NCBI GenBank assembly: GCA_025361145.1
Contig: JANYAV010000014.1
Location: 1-64,000, forward strand
DNA: 64,000 nt
DNA from: Dehalococcoidia bacterium
GTDB taxonomy: Bacteria > Chloroflexota > Dehalococcoidia > Dehalococcoidales > UBA3254
Direction: 5' to 3'
Of this stretch, positions 51,926-59,408 are shown in pieces; the first letter of the stretch is position 1, and each line of letters begins with the position of its first letter. The translations under genes and the position numbers were made by a program. The notes below the pieces were generated by a model. It saw nothing but the letters and a program-made list of their open reading frames with translations. It ran no database searches and was not told the origin of the DNA.

Positions 51926-53061
51926 TATATGAAATCTTCCATCAGTTTGAAGATAACCTTAGGGTCTAATTTTTTATCTGTCTGATTCAATTTAAATTTA
52001 ATCTGTTCTACCAATTCATGTCGCTGGGAATCTTCCAGATCAATCAGGTTCTTATAAAGGCCAACTCGGCGACCCACCATAAAATTGGCTTTTTCAGATA
52101 TATTCAGAGACTCAAACCTATCTATTATGGCAATGAATTTATTCCTATCTTGGGGAAGCTTGCCGTCCAGCTCAGGCAGTAGATTAGAAACATGGTCACT
52201 AACTAAATTTGAATTGACATTCAATTTCTCGATAAAAAGGCGTTCTTCCCTAATAATCTCCTCATCAGTGGCACGAATAAAACTGCCTTTCTCAATATCC
52301 AGCCTAAGCGGCACCTGATTATTGACAGTTAGTGTACGCATGCGGATAAATTCAGGATTGATTTCATTTAAGGCAGAAGCCGTATATTTAGCATGCTGGA
52401 TGGAAAGGTCCTTACCCCCCAAACCAAGGATAACATATTCACTAAGAGAGATACCGGATTCGACTACTTTACGCCCAGCTTTTATATGCATTTCGGCGGT
52501 TTCGCCTTTATTCATAAACTCTAGAATGGGATCGTAACCTGATTCCAGGCCTATATTTAAACGCGAAAGACCAGCCTGTCTGAGCTGCAATAACTCAACC
52601 GGTTTCTTCTTGATAACGGTCTGAGAACGAGCATAACTGGTGATTCTTTTAGCTCTAGGGAAAGAGGTTTTTAGGTTTACCAGCACCTGCCCCAGATCTT
52701 CAGTTTTCAAGATAAGACCATTCGAGTCCTGTAGAAAAATATTCTCTCCTCCGCCCAGCAGCCACAAAGCCACGTTACGGAAAGATTCGTTAGGCGGATC
52801 TTTGAGTACCATACCGATTACTTTCTGCATACCGCCGGATTGTCCGGCTTTAATAGTGATCTCCATTATCCGGTCGCGCAGAATTTTGGCGACAGCGATG
52901 TCTCGTTTTATATCTTGCAGAGAACGGATTTCAAATTTATGGCCTTTATAAGCATTGCAGAATTTGCATTTGTTCCAATCACAATTGCGGGTAACGCGGA
53001 TAAGCAGCGAGTTTGACTCGTTTGGCGGTCTAATCGGCCCAATTTCAAAAGAATATGCCAT
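51925..53061 (-). CDS. Radical SAM protein, Elp3/B12-like branch
   Basis: The 378-residue protein has the radical SAM cluster motif RNCDWNKCKFCNAYKG, with CX4CX2C spacing instead of CX3CX2C. The Elp3-like core is present: LWLLGGGENIF, RITSYARSQT, LSRLNIGLESG, KAGRKVVESGI. The C-terminal part is helical and basic. The spacing is usual for an uncharacterised family of such proteins. Substrate is unknown. Its stop touches the ATG of the CinA-Nudix gene (one base shared), which suggests a functional link. Confidence 0.8.
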   Translation of the reverse strand: MAYSFEIGPIRPPNESNSLLIRVTRNCDWNKCKFCNAYKGHKFEIRSLQDIKRDIAVAKILRDRIMEITIKAGQSGGMQKVIGMVLKDPPNESFRNVALWLLGGGENIFLQDSNGLILKTEDLGQVLVNLKTSFPRAKRITSYARSQTVIKKKPVELLQLRQAGLSRLNIGLESGYDPILEFMNKGETAEMHIKAGRKVVESGISLSEYVILGLGGKDLSIQHAKYTASALNEINPEFIRMRTLTVNNQVPLRLDIEKGSFIRATDEEIIREERLFIEKLNVNSNLVSDHVSNLLPELDGKLPQDRNKFIAIIDRFESLNISEKANFMVGRRVGLYKNLIDLEDSQRHELVEQIKFKLNQTDKKLDPKVIFKLMEDFI

Positions 53062-53226
53062 TTACTTTTTATCTATTCCTTAAAGTTCGAATAGGCCATT
53101 CATAGAATATCTGAGCGTTCAGTCTAATTATGCTGAATATATACTATTTATAGAAAGCGTACTTAACCATTGGATTGATTATAAAATAGCAGACAGATAA
53201 AATAAAGGATGAAATATGGAAAGATA

Positions 53227-53300
53227 AACTCATTTCCAAATTCCACATTGAAATTTGGAGATTAAATTCCAAATTCCGATAGTTCAGTTCCAAATAGGTG
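53227..53300. repeat. aaattcc-type low-complexity repeat
   Basis: Imperfect units such as 'tttccaaattccaca', 'aaatttggag', 'aaattccaaattccg' and 'ttccaaatagg' alternate over 70 bases directly before the DUF167 gene. Similar word-like tracts lie at 4690-4735 and 14249-14297. The rest of the 53062-53304 gap shows no gene. Confidence 0.5.
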
Positions 53301-53304
53301 AAAA

Positions 53305-53595
53305 ATGTCCACCAAAATAACCAGGTTATCTATTAAAGTTCAACCCAATGCGGGACACAATCAGGTGGTTGATTTTAATAATAATGTCTGGAAAGTAAAA
53401 ATTGCTGCTCCTCCTGATAAAGGCAAGGCAAACAAGGAAATGATCGAATTTTTAAGTGACGTACTGAGATTGCGTAAAGACGATATAACTATTTTGAAAG
53501 GTGAAACCTCACATAATAAATTAGTAGTGATTATCGGCCTAAATCCGGAAGAAGTGAACAGCCTACTTAAAGCAATTTGCAACAAAGACCGATGA
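53305..53595 (+). CDS. DUF167/YggU family protein
   Basis: The 96-residue protein matches YggU/DUF167: LSIKVQPNAGHNQV, VKIAAPPDKGKANKEMIEFLSDVL (the most conserved segment), and ILKGETSHNKLVVI. Function is unknown; structures exist for the family. AGGTG precedes the ATG. It is the only plus-strand gene within the 50.7-58.2 kb minus-strand block and converges on comEC with a six-base gap. Confidence 0.88.
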   Translation: MSTKITRLSIKVQPNAGHNQVVDFNNNVWKVKIAAPPDKGKANKEMIEFLSDVLRLRKDDITILKGETSHNKLVVIIGLNPEEVNSLLKAICNKDR

Positions 53596-53601
53596 TTCTC
53601 G

Positions 53602-56016
53602 CTAAATCTTCCTCGCTGTTTTCACCCTAAAAGTTGAACTTTTATCATCTATCACGAATGTAATTGTGCCATCTAAGTCAGTGCGGTAGATTGTTTTAAT
53701 GCCTGCCTCATGTATCCTTGCCAGAACAGATTGATCAGGATGACCAAATTGGTTATTTGCACCAACAGATATAACCGCTATCGCAGGATTGGTTACCATT
53801 AAAAATGAAGCTGATGAAGATGTGGCTGAACCATGATGAGCTATCTTTAATATATCCGTATTTTTAACTAAGCGTTCGCGTAAAAGCAATGATTCAGTTT
53901 TACTACCAATATCGGAAGTTAGAAAAATACTATGGTCGCCATAAGTTAAGAGCATAACGAGAGAACAATCATCGATTTCAACAGAGGATTCTGTGTAAAT
54001 ATTATCAGAAGGATTAAGAATATTCAGTAGTGCCCCGTTGCTTAACATAAACTGTTGCCCACTTTTCGCGATAAGGTATTCTATTTTATTTTCCACCGCT
54101 CTTTGCAGGAATTCTTGATAAGAGGGCAAATCAGAAGATAAAGGAGACGCCAAAATTTTTCCGATTTGGTACCTTTTCATAACCTCCAGCAAACCAGTAA
54201 GATGATCGAGGTGGGGATGGGAAAGAATAAGCAGATCTATCTTACGTTCCCAGAAGGGCAACAACTTACCCAGTTCTTGACAAACGGTCTGTCCACTGGG
54301 TCCGCCATCAATTAAAATATTCTGTCCATTAGCTTGAATTAATATGGCATCCCCTTCGCCTACATCCAAGAAACTTACCTGAAGGTTATTTTCAGGCAAA
54401 CTAGTGCAGGCTAATGACGTCAAAATCGTAATAATCAGCAAAGGCGGAATAATATATTTAGACCTCGAACCAATAATTTCTCCAACTGAATTGCTCCAAT
54501 TGGAAAGGTTAAACTTGATTGTGCCAAACAACGCATGGAGTTTATTAAGGGCTGTTTTAAGGTTGATGAATAGTAAAAACAAAACATAATAAAGCCAGAT
54601 AAATCTATAATCAAATGGATTATTCTTAATGAAAGCCGAGGGAAGGGCGGCAAAGGAAACGGCTATTACGATCATATACGAAAGGAACAGCCAGGCAACC
54701 CAGCCTATCGCCTGGGCAATTGCCAGGTTGAAAAGACCCACGAAAGCGGTCAGCGATCCGAATATAATAATCGGAGTTAACGCTGGAGAAATGAGGAAAG
54801 TAGTTACAGGGCCGACAAGTGATATAATCCCGAATGTATAGGAACTGATGGGCCAAACAGCAATGACAGCGCCCAGTGAAACGCTAAAACTGTCCGTGAT
54901 GGCAGTTAAGGGCTTAGCCCAGGAACTTTCTTCTCCCAAACCAGCATAAACGGCCTTTCGTCCAATCTCGGTAAAGTAGGGAGTGATAAATATCAGACCG
55001 ACCATAGCCATAAAACTCAATTGAAATGAAAGATTGAACAAGACTTGAGGTGAAAAAGCTACCATGATGGCGGCACTGAAAGCCAGAGTAGGAAAAGCAT
55101 TTTTTTGCCGGCCCAGTATTTCAGCAATAAGAAAAATACTGGCCATAATAGCGCTACGAATAACTGGGGCTTGTAAACCGGTCAAAACGGCGTAAAACCA
55201 GATAATGCACAGAGTAAGCCAGACATAGATAAAATATCGGCGCCCGCAAAACAAGAGCGTTAATGATAGCAACAATCCAGCAACAATAGTTAAATTAAGA
55301 CCTGAAATTGCCAATAAATGAGTGGTTCCTGATTCAGAGAGTTCTGCTCTGAGCTCCTGAGAAATATTACTGCGAATACCTAATACAATACCCTGGCAGA
55401 GGGAAGCCTGAGGCTCGGGCAAAGATGCTGCCAGGGATTGTGATAGATTTTCGCGCAGGTCGAAAAGCCATGTCATCCCTGTTGACCCTGCGCCCCTATC
55501 GATTATTTTATAGTCCATTACCTGGACGATAGAATAGATACCCTCTCCTGCCAGATAAGCCGCATAATTGAAGTTCCCGAAAGTAGGAGGCTCCTCTAAA
55601 ACAATTTGTCCAATAATAACATCCCCGTATTTAAGGTTTGAATTGGAGTAAGTAGTGTAAAGGACTTTACCATAAACAGAATGATGGTTAATTTCCTGGA
55701 TGGATATAACCAATTGATTTTTATTGTCTTGCTTTTCCGGTGCTTCAGCGATAATTCCATTAAAATCAAGGGGGCCAAGGTGGTTATAAATCTTGATTGA
55801 GTTATATGTATGACTCAAGGTGGGAGACAACCAAGCTCCAGAGAATAAGAATAAAAGAACAAGTGCCAATAAAATAAGGTGTTTTCGGTGGTTCTTGAGA
55901 CCGAAAATCAGTGGCACAGGTAAAACAGCACTCAAAATAAGAGCAGCAGGAATACAAAACTGACTGCCCAGCCAGATTCCAGCAATCCAGGCGCAACTGA
56001 TGCCTATAAGCAGCAT
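53602..56016 (-). CDS. comEC: ComEC/Rec2-family DNA uptake channel
   Basis: The 804-residue protein has the ComEC architecture: an N-terminal DUF4131-like part with transmembrane helices, the Competence domain with THLLAISGLNLTIVAGLLL near 235, and a C-terminal metallo-beta-lactamase domain (about 545-790). The latter has DVGEGDAILI, LSHPHLDHLTGL with HxHxDH, and KIAHHGSATSSS. It forms the inner-membrane pore for transforming single-stranded DNA and may degrade the other strand. It lies 14 bases downstream of comEA in one operon. Confidence 0.92.
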   Translation of the reverse strand: MLLIGISCAWIAGIWLGSQFCIPAALILSAVLPVPLIFGLKNHRKHLILLALVLLFLFSGAWLSPTLSHTYNSIKIYNHLGPLDFNGIIAEAPEKQDNKNQLVISIQEINHHSVYGKVLYTTYSNSNLKYGDVIIGQIVLEEPPTFGNFNYAAYLAGEGIYSIVQVMDYKIIDRGAGSTGMTWLFDLRENLSQSLAASLPEPQASLCQGIVLGIRSNISQELRAELSESGTTHLLAISGLNLTIVAGLLLSLTLLFCGRRYFIYVWLTLCIIWFYAVLTGLQAPVIRSAIMASIFLIAEILGRQKNAFPTLAFSAAIMVAFSPQVLFNLSFQLSFMAMVGLIFITPYFTEIGRKAVYAGLGEESSWAKPLTAITDSFSVSLGAVIAVWPISSYTFGIISLVGPVTTFLISPALTPIIIFGSLTAFVGLFNLAIAQAIGWVAWLFLSYMIVIAVSFAALPSAFIKNNPFDYRFIWLYYVLFLLFINLKTALNKLHALFGTIKFNLSNWSNSVGEIIGSRSKYIIPPLLIITILTSLACTSLPENNLQVSFLDVGEGDAILIQANGQNILIDGGPSGQTVCQELGKLLPFWERKIDLLILSHPHLDHLTGLLEVMKRYQIGKILASPLSSDLPSYQEFLQRAVENKIEYLIAKSGQQFMLSNGALLNILNPSDNIYTESSVEIDDCSLVMLLTYGDHSIFLTSDIGSKTESLLLRERLVKNTDILKIAHHGSATSSSASFLMVTNPAIAVISVGANNQFGHPDQSVLARIHEAGIKTIYRTDLDGTITFVIDDKSSTFRVKTARKI

Positions 56017-56030
56017 GTTTTTTGTCCTGT

Positions 56031-56543
56031 TTATTCGGAAATAGTAATAAAGCCCTTGATCTTATCAAAAATAGATTGGCTTAAACCCGGAACATTCATT
56101 ATTTCCTCAATATTCCTGAAAGGCCCATTTTGAGTGCGAAAGTCGACGATATCTTGAGCTCGCACATCTCCTATACCGGGTAAAGCTTTGAGCAGCCATA
56201 TATCCGCCCGGTTAATATCTATTTTTTGAGAAATGGGCAAGTCGCCTGTTGGAGAAACAATGATTTTAATAGTGGATGAGTCGGCGTTTTGCTTAAATCC
56301 GCCGGCAGAATCTATAAGATCGCTGAGAGTATCATCAGCTAGTAGGGGAAAGGAACCGGGATTTGCTACCGAGCCTTCAATAATGACCTTGTTAGAAACA
56401 ATTGTGTGGTTTTCTGGTGATAAAAGGATGATTTCCTGCCCTTTATCCCGGCCCAGCCAGATCACCAAAGAACCCACAAGGATAATCAATATGAGGACGC
56501 CGGTAGCCAGTAACCAGAGGCGGTTCAGCTTATCTGGGGTCAT
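56031..56543 (-). CDS. comEA: ComEA-type DNA receptor
   Basis: The 170-residue protein has a single N-terminal transmembrane anchor (LLATGVLILIILVGSLVIWL), a short SLBB-like domain (about 45-110: VIIEGSVANPGSFPL, TLSDLIDSAGGF), and two helix-hairpin-helix motifs at the end (INRADIWLLKALPGIGDVRAQDIVDFR). It binds DNA outside the membrane and delivers it to ComEC, encoded next. The SLBB plus HhH arrangement matches Bacillus-type ComEA. Confidence 0.92.
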   Translation of the reverse strand: MTPDKLNRLWLLATGVLILIILVGSLVIWLGRDKGQEIILLSPENHTIVSNKVIIEGSVANPGSFPLLADDTLSDLIDSAGGFKQNADSSTIKIIVSPTGDLPISQKIDINRADIWLLKALPGIGDVRAQDIVDFRTQNGPFRNIEEIMNVPGLSQSIFDKIKGFITISE

Positions 56544-56617
56544 TTATAAACCTCCAGTTTTACGCTTCTAAGTAAAAACAAGAAACCCAGCTGCCGAAAT
56601 TGGGCAATAAAGAATAT

Positions 56618-57280
56618 CTATTTACCTTTCAAAGCGAGTTTAAGCTGATCTTCGGTATCAGTAGGGGTCAAGGCGATAATTTGGTCACCGGTCTGAATAT
56701 ATAGATCGGGAGTCGCAGTTACGGGTTTTTGGTCACGGTGTATGATGAGTGTAAGTATACTGCCAGCGGGTAATTCCAGGTCTTTGATCTTTTTCCCTAC
56801 GCTCCTGGCATCGGCAGGAATCTTGATCTCCACCATTTCCATGCCTCTCTCGTGCAGAGTCATAAGGTGGGTTAACATGTGGGTAGGCATTTCTTGCTGG
56901 ATGCTTTCCATGATCACATCGGTGCTGTTAATAGTGACATCTATACCAAGCAGTCGGAAGATAGCTTCGTTATTAGGATTATTAATACGAGCAATAGTGC
57001 GGGGAACATTAAATTTATGCTTGGCAACCTGACAAGCTACCAAATTATCCTCATCGTCGCCAGTGACTGAAATCAACATATCAGCTCTGGCAGCACCGGC
57101 ATCAGCTAGAGTAGATACTTCACAGCCGTCACCCAGCATACAGACGGCACCTAAATCATTGGAAATGAATTCGATCCGACTGCGTTCTTTTTCAATGATC
57201 AAAATCTCATTTGATTCTGTTAGCAAAGCTTTTCCCAGGTGGTAGCCTACTTTACCGCCTCCAATAACGATGATATACAT
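56618..57280 (-). CDS. trkA: TrkA-type potassium channel regulator with RCK-N and RCK-C
   Basis: The 220-residue protein has an NAD-binding RCK-N (IIVIGGGKVGYHLGKAL, LVACQVAKHKFNVPRTIARINNP) and RCK-C from about 135 (ITLILIIHRDQKPVTATPDLYIQTGDQIIAL). It gates Trk/Ktr potassium uptake. It overlaps the ATG-adjacent end of the shorter RCK gene upstream by one base. No membrane pore gene (trkH/ktrB) is present in the window. Confidence 0.88.
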   Translation of the reverse strand: MYIIVIGGGKVGYHLGKALLTESNEILIIEKERSRIEFISNDLGAVCMLGDGCEVSTLADAGAARADMLISVTGDDEDNLVACQVAKHKFNVPRTIARINNPNNEAIFRLLGIDVTINSTDVIMESIQQEMPTHMLTHLMTLHERGMEMVEIKIPADARSVGKKIKDLELPAGSILTLIIHRDQKPVTATPDLYIQTGDQIIALTPTDTEDQLKLALKGK

Positions 57281-57687
57281 TATTGACCTCGATCCAGTAG
57301 ATTACTTTTTAAAAGCTGGGCGAAAATAATAGTAGGGCTAAATGCTTCCAGACCAAGGTTATTATATAATTCGCGGCGTAATGGATCATAAACGCGCAGC
57401 AAGACCTTAGGTACTTTAAAAATATATTTGGCAATCTGAGCAGCCATAATGTTACGATTGTCACCCTGGGTTACAGCAACGAAAGCTTCTGCAGACTCAA
57501 TCCCAGCTTTCTTGAGAGTTTCATCGTTAGTACCGTCGCCGACAAGAGCAGTGCCTTTAAAATCTGCAGGAAGACGGCGAAAACTAAACTCGCTAACATC
57601 CAAAACAGTAACCTGATGACCTTCAGCATCCAGCGTTGTAGCTAGTTGCGCACCGGTACGACCGCAACCCATAATAAAAATCTTCAT
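57280..57687 (-). CDS. RCK-N-only TrkA-like protein
   Basis: The 135-residue protein is a single RCK-N domain: IFIMGCGRTGAQLATTL (dinucleotide-binding GxGxxG), VLDVSEFSFRRL, GTALVGDGTNDETLKKAGIE, and MAAQIAKYIFKVPKVLLRVYDPLR. It lacks RCK-C. It lies between uspA (four-base overlap) and the full-length TrkA (one-base overlap), so the three are co-translated. It probably forms hetero-oligomers with the longer TrkA. Confidence 0.87.
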   Translation of the reverse strand: MKIFIMGCGRTGAQLATTLDAEGHQVTVLDVSEFSFRRLPADFKGTALVGDGTNDETLKKAGIESAEAFVAVTQGDNRNIMAAQIAKYIFKVPKVLLRVYDPLRRELYNNLGLEAFSPTIIFAQLLKSNLLDRGQ

Positions 57688-58154
57688 ATCTTGTTCCTGT
57701 CGCCTGTTTCCCTAATATATTGAGAACATAACATTACCCGACAAGATGCGTTTCGGAGAACATAAGGAACAATGGACCCTAAGTTAAATTGTCCGAAGCG
57801 GGATTGAGGTTTGATACCCATTAAAATCAAATCAATTTTGCGGTCAACTGCTTGATCGATTATGGTGGGAGCGACTTCCCGTGCTTGCAATAAATCAGTT
57901 TCTATTACATAATCCTCATCTTCGGCAATCTTTTCCATACGGATAAGGATTTCCTCAGCTCTACGTGTTTCTGATTCTATTTCTGCCTCTAACGGTAAGG
58001 AACGTTTGATAGTGATAACATATAAAACATAAAGCTTGCTTTTATCGCGACTAGCTATCCAGCAAGCAGTTCTTATAGTTTCCTCATCTGTATCTGTCCC
58101 GGTCACGGGCACAAGAATACGGTGGATAATGTTCCTTTTTTTCTCTTCGCTCAT
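57684..58154 (-). CDS. UspA-family universal stress protein
   Basis: The 156-residue protein has the Usp fold: IHRILVPVTGTDTDEETIRTA at the start and KIDLILMGIKPQSRFGQFNLGSIVPYVLRNASCRVML with the nucleotide-binding GxxG-9x-G(S/T) motif in the form GIKPQSRFGQFNLGS. It is the first gene of an operon with two RCK proteins. In several bacteria Usp domains are tied to potassium transport, so a linked role in turgor or energy control is likely. ATG follows no strong ribosome site other than AAAGG further upstream. Confidence 0.85.
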   Translation of the reverse strand: MSEEKKRNIIHRILVPVTGTDTDEETIRTACWIASRDKSKLYVLYVITIKRSLPLEAEIESETRRAEEILIRMEKIAEDEDYVIETDLLQAREVAPTIIDQAVDRKIDLILMGIKPQSRFGQFNLGSIVPYVLRNASCRVMLCSQYIRETGDRNKI

Positions 58155-58352
58155 AAGTATTGTAGTATTATATGATTATCTGGTTAATTTAATCAATAGT
58201 CTATTACGCATGATGGGCTTTACGTTTACTTTTTAAAATAATGCCTTTAGTAGGCTGAAAATCCACCAGATTATGGGTTTCCAACGACTCAAAACAATAA
58301 TCTCTTATAACTAAAATAGATTTTGTTGGTTGGGTTTAGTGGATACGAACAG

Positions 58353-58382
58353 TTGCCATGTTTAGCGATAATGGCATATTAT
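58353..58382 (+). promoter_or_regulatory. Promoter of remA-gmk with inverted repeat
   Basis: TTGCCA (58353-58358) and TATTAT (58377-58382) are 18 bases apart. An inverted repeat TGCCAT (58354-58359) / ATGGCA (58371-58376) lies within it. The rest of the gap 58155-58416 shows no gene. Confidence 0.45.
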
Positions 58383-58416
58383 ATTAACATATTAAAACTA
58401 CTGTGAGGGGATAATT

Positions 58417-58707
58417 ATGTCTATCGAGTTAGTACATGTTGGGTTTGATAATTTTCTGGCGGTTAAGCGAATTGTTGCTATTGCCTCACCGGCTTCTACT
58501 AATATTAAGCGAGCGATAAAAGAGGCCATTGCTAAAGGTGTATTAATAGACATGACTCACGGCCGTAAGACAAGGGCAGCCATTTTTACAGATAACGGAC
58601 ATATCTTTTTAACCTCTCGTGCTCCAGAAATCATTGCCGGTCGTTTGCAGGTCAGCCATGTGGGTTCAATTTTAAAATCAGAGCAGGAAGATGATACCAA
58701 CGAATAA
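58417..58707 (+). CDS. remA: RemA/DUF370 family regulatory protein
   Basis: The 96-residue protein matches DUF370/RemA: LVHVGFDNFLAVKRIVAIASPASTNIKRAIKEA, IDMTHGRKTRAAIF and SRAPEIIAGRL. RemA in Bacillus is a DNA-binding activator of biofilm matrix genes and osmoprotection. It is usually next to gmk, as here (17-base overlap). A GAGGGG ribosome site precedes the ATG. The C-terminus has a short acidic extension. Confidence 0.92.
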   Translation: MSIELVHVGFDNFLAVKRIVAIASPASTNIKRAIKEAIAKGVLIDMTHGRKTRAAIFTDNGHIFLTSRAPEIIAGRLQVSHVGSILKSEQEDDTNE

Positions 58708-59326
58708 GATACAAGAGGACACTTCTGAATATACGAGTGCTCCTCTGGTTATTATAATGTCCGGCCCTTCCGGCGTGGGTAAAGATGCTATCCTCAGCCG
58801 TATGAAGGAACGACGATACCCGTTTTTCTTTGTAACTACCATGACCACACGTCAACGTAGGGAAACTGAAATAGACCAGGTTGACTATCATTTTGTCTCG
58901 GTTCAGGATTTTCAAGCGTTGCTTAATAGCAAGGGACTCTTGGAATCTGCTAATGTATATGGAAATTGGTACGGTGTTCCCAAAAAACCAATTGAAGAAG
59001 CTATTGCCAAAGGTCAGGATACAATCATAAAAGTGGATGTACAGGGCGCGGCAAATATAAAAAGAATTTTACCTGAGGCTGTTTATATTTTTATCAATGC
59101 GCCTTCTTTGGGTGAATTGTGTAATAGATTAATAAGCCGCTGTACGGAAAATGCCGCTGATCTATCATTGCGGATAAAAACCGCTCAATCCGAATTGGCC
59201 AAAATGGCTGATTTTGACTACGTGGTGATGAATCCCCCCGGTGATATTGAAAGCGCTGTAAAAGATATTTTAGCAATAGTAAAAGCCGAAAAATGCCGGG
59301 TTAAGCAGCGCCAAATCAATTTATAA
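58691..59326 (+). CDS. gmk: Guanylate kinase
   Basis: Gmk phosphorylates GMP. The 211-residue protein has the P-loop SGPSGVGKDAI near residue 20 (Asp instead of Ser/Thr after GK is a noticeable variant), TTMTTRQRRETEIDQVDYHFV for GMP binding, VYGNWYGVPK and VDVQGAANIKRI. The N-terminus overlaps remA. GGAAGATG lies just upstream. Confidence 0.88.
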   Translation: MIPTNKIQEDTSEYTSAPLVIIMSGPSGVGKDAILSRMKERRYPFFFVTTMTTRQRRETEIDQVDYHFVSVQDFQALLNSKGLLESANVYGNWYGVPKKPIEEAIAKGQDTIIKVDVQGAANIKRILPEAVYIFINAPSLGELCNRLISRCTENAADLSLRIKTAQSELAKMADFDYVVMNPPGDIESAVKDILAIVKAEKCRVKQRQINL

Positions 59327-59370
59327 TATTTTATAGCTATCTTAAACAATACGCCACACGTTTGCCTTCT

Positions 59371-59399
59371 TTTATAAACTCCTCAAATCCTGTAGAATG
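59371..59399 (+). promoter_or_regulatory. Candidate promoter of mutS, leaderless arrangement
   Basis: TTTATA (59371-59376) and TAGAAT (59394-59399) with 17 bases between. The -10 box is nine bases from the ATG at 59409 and overlaps another in-frame ATG at 59397. Confidence 0.35.
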
Positions 59400-59408
59400 A
59401 TTTTTACC

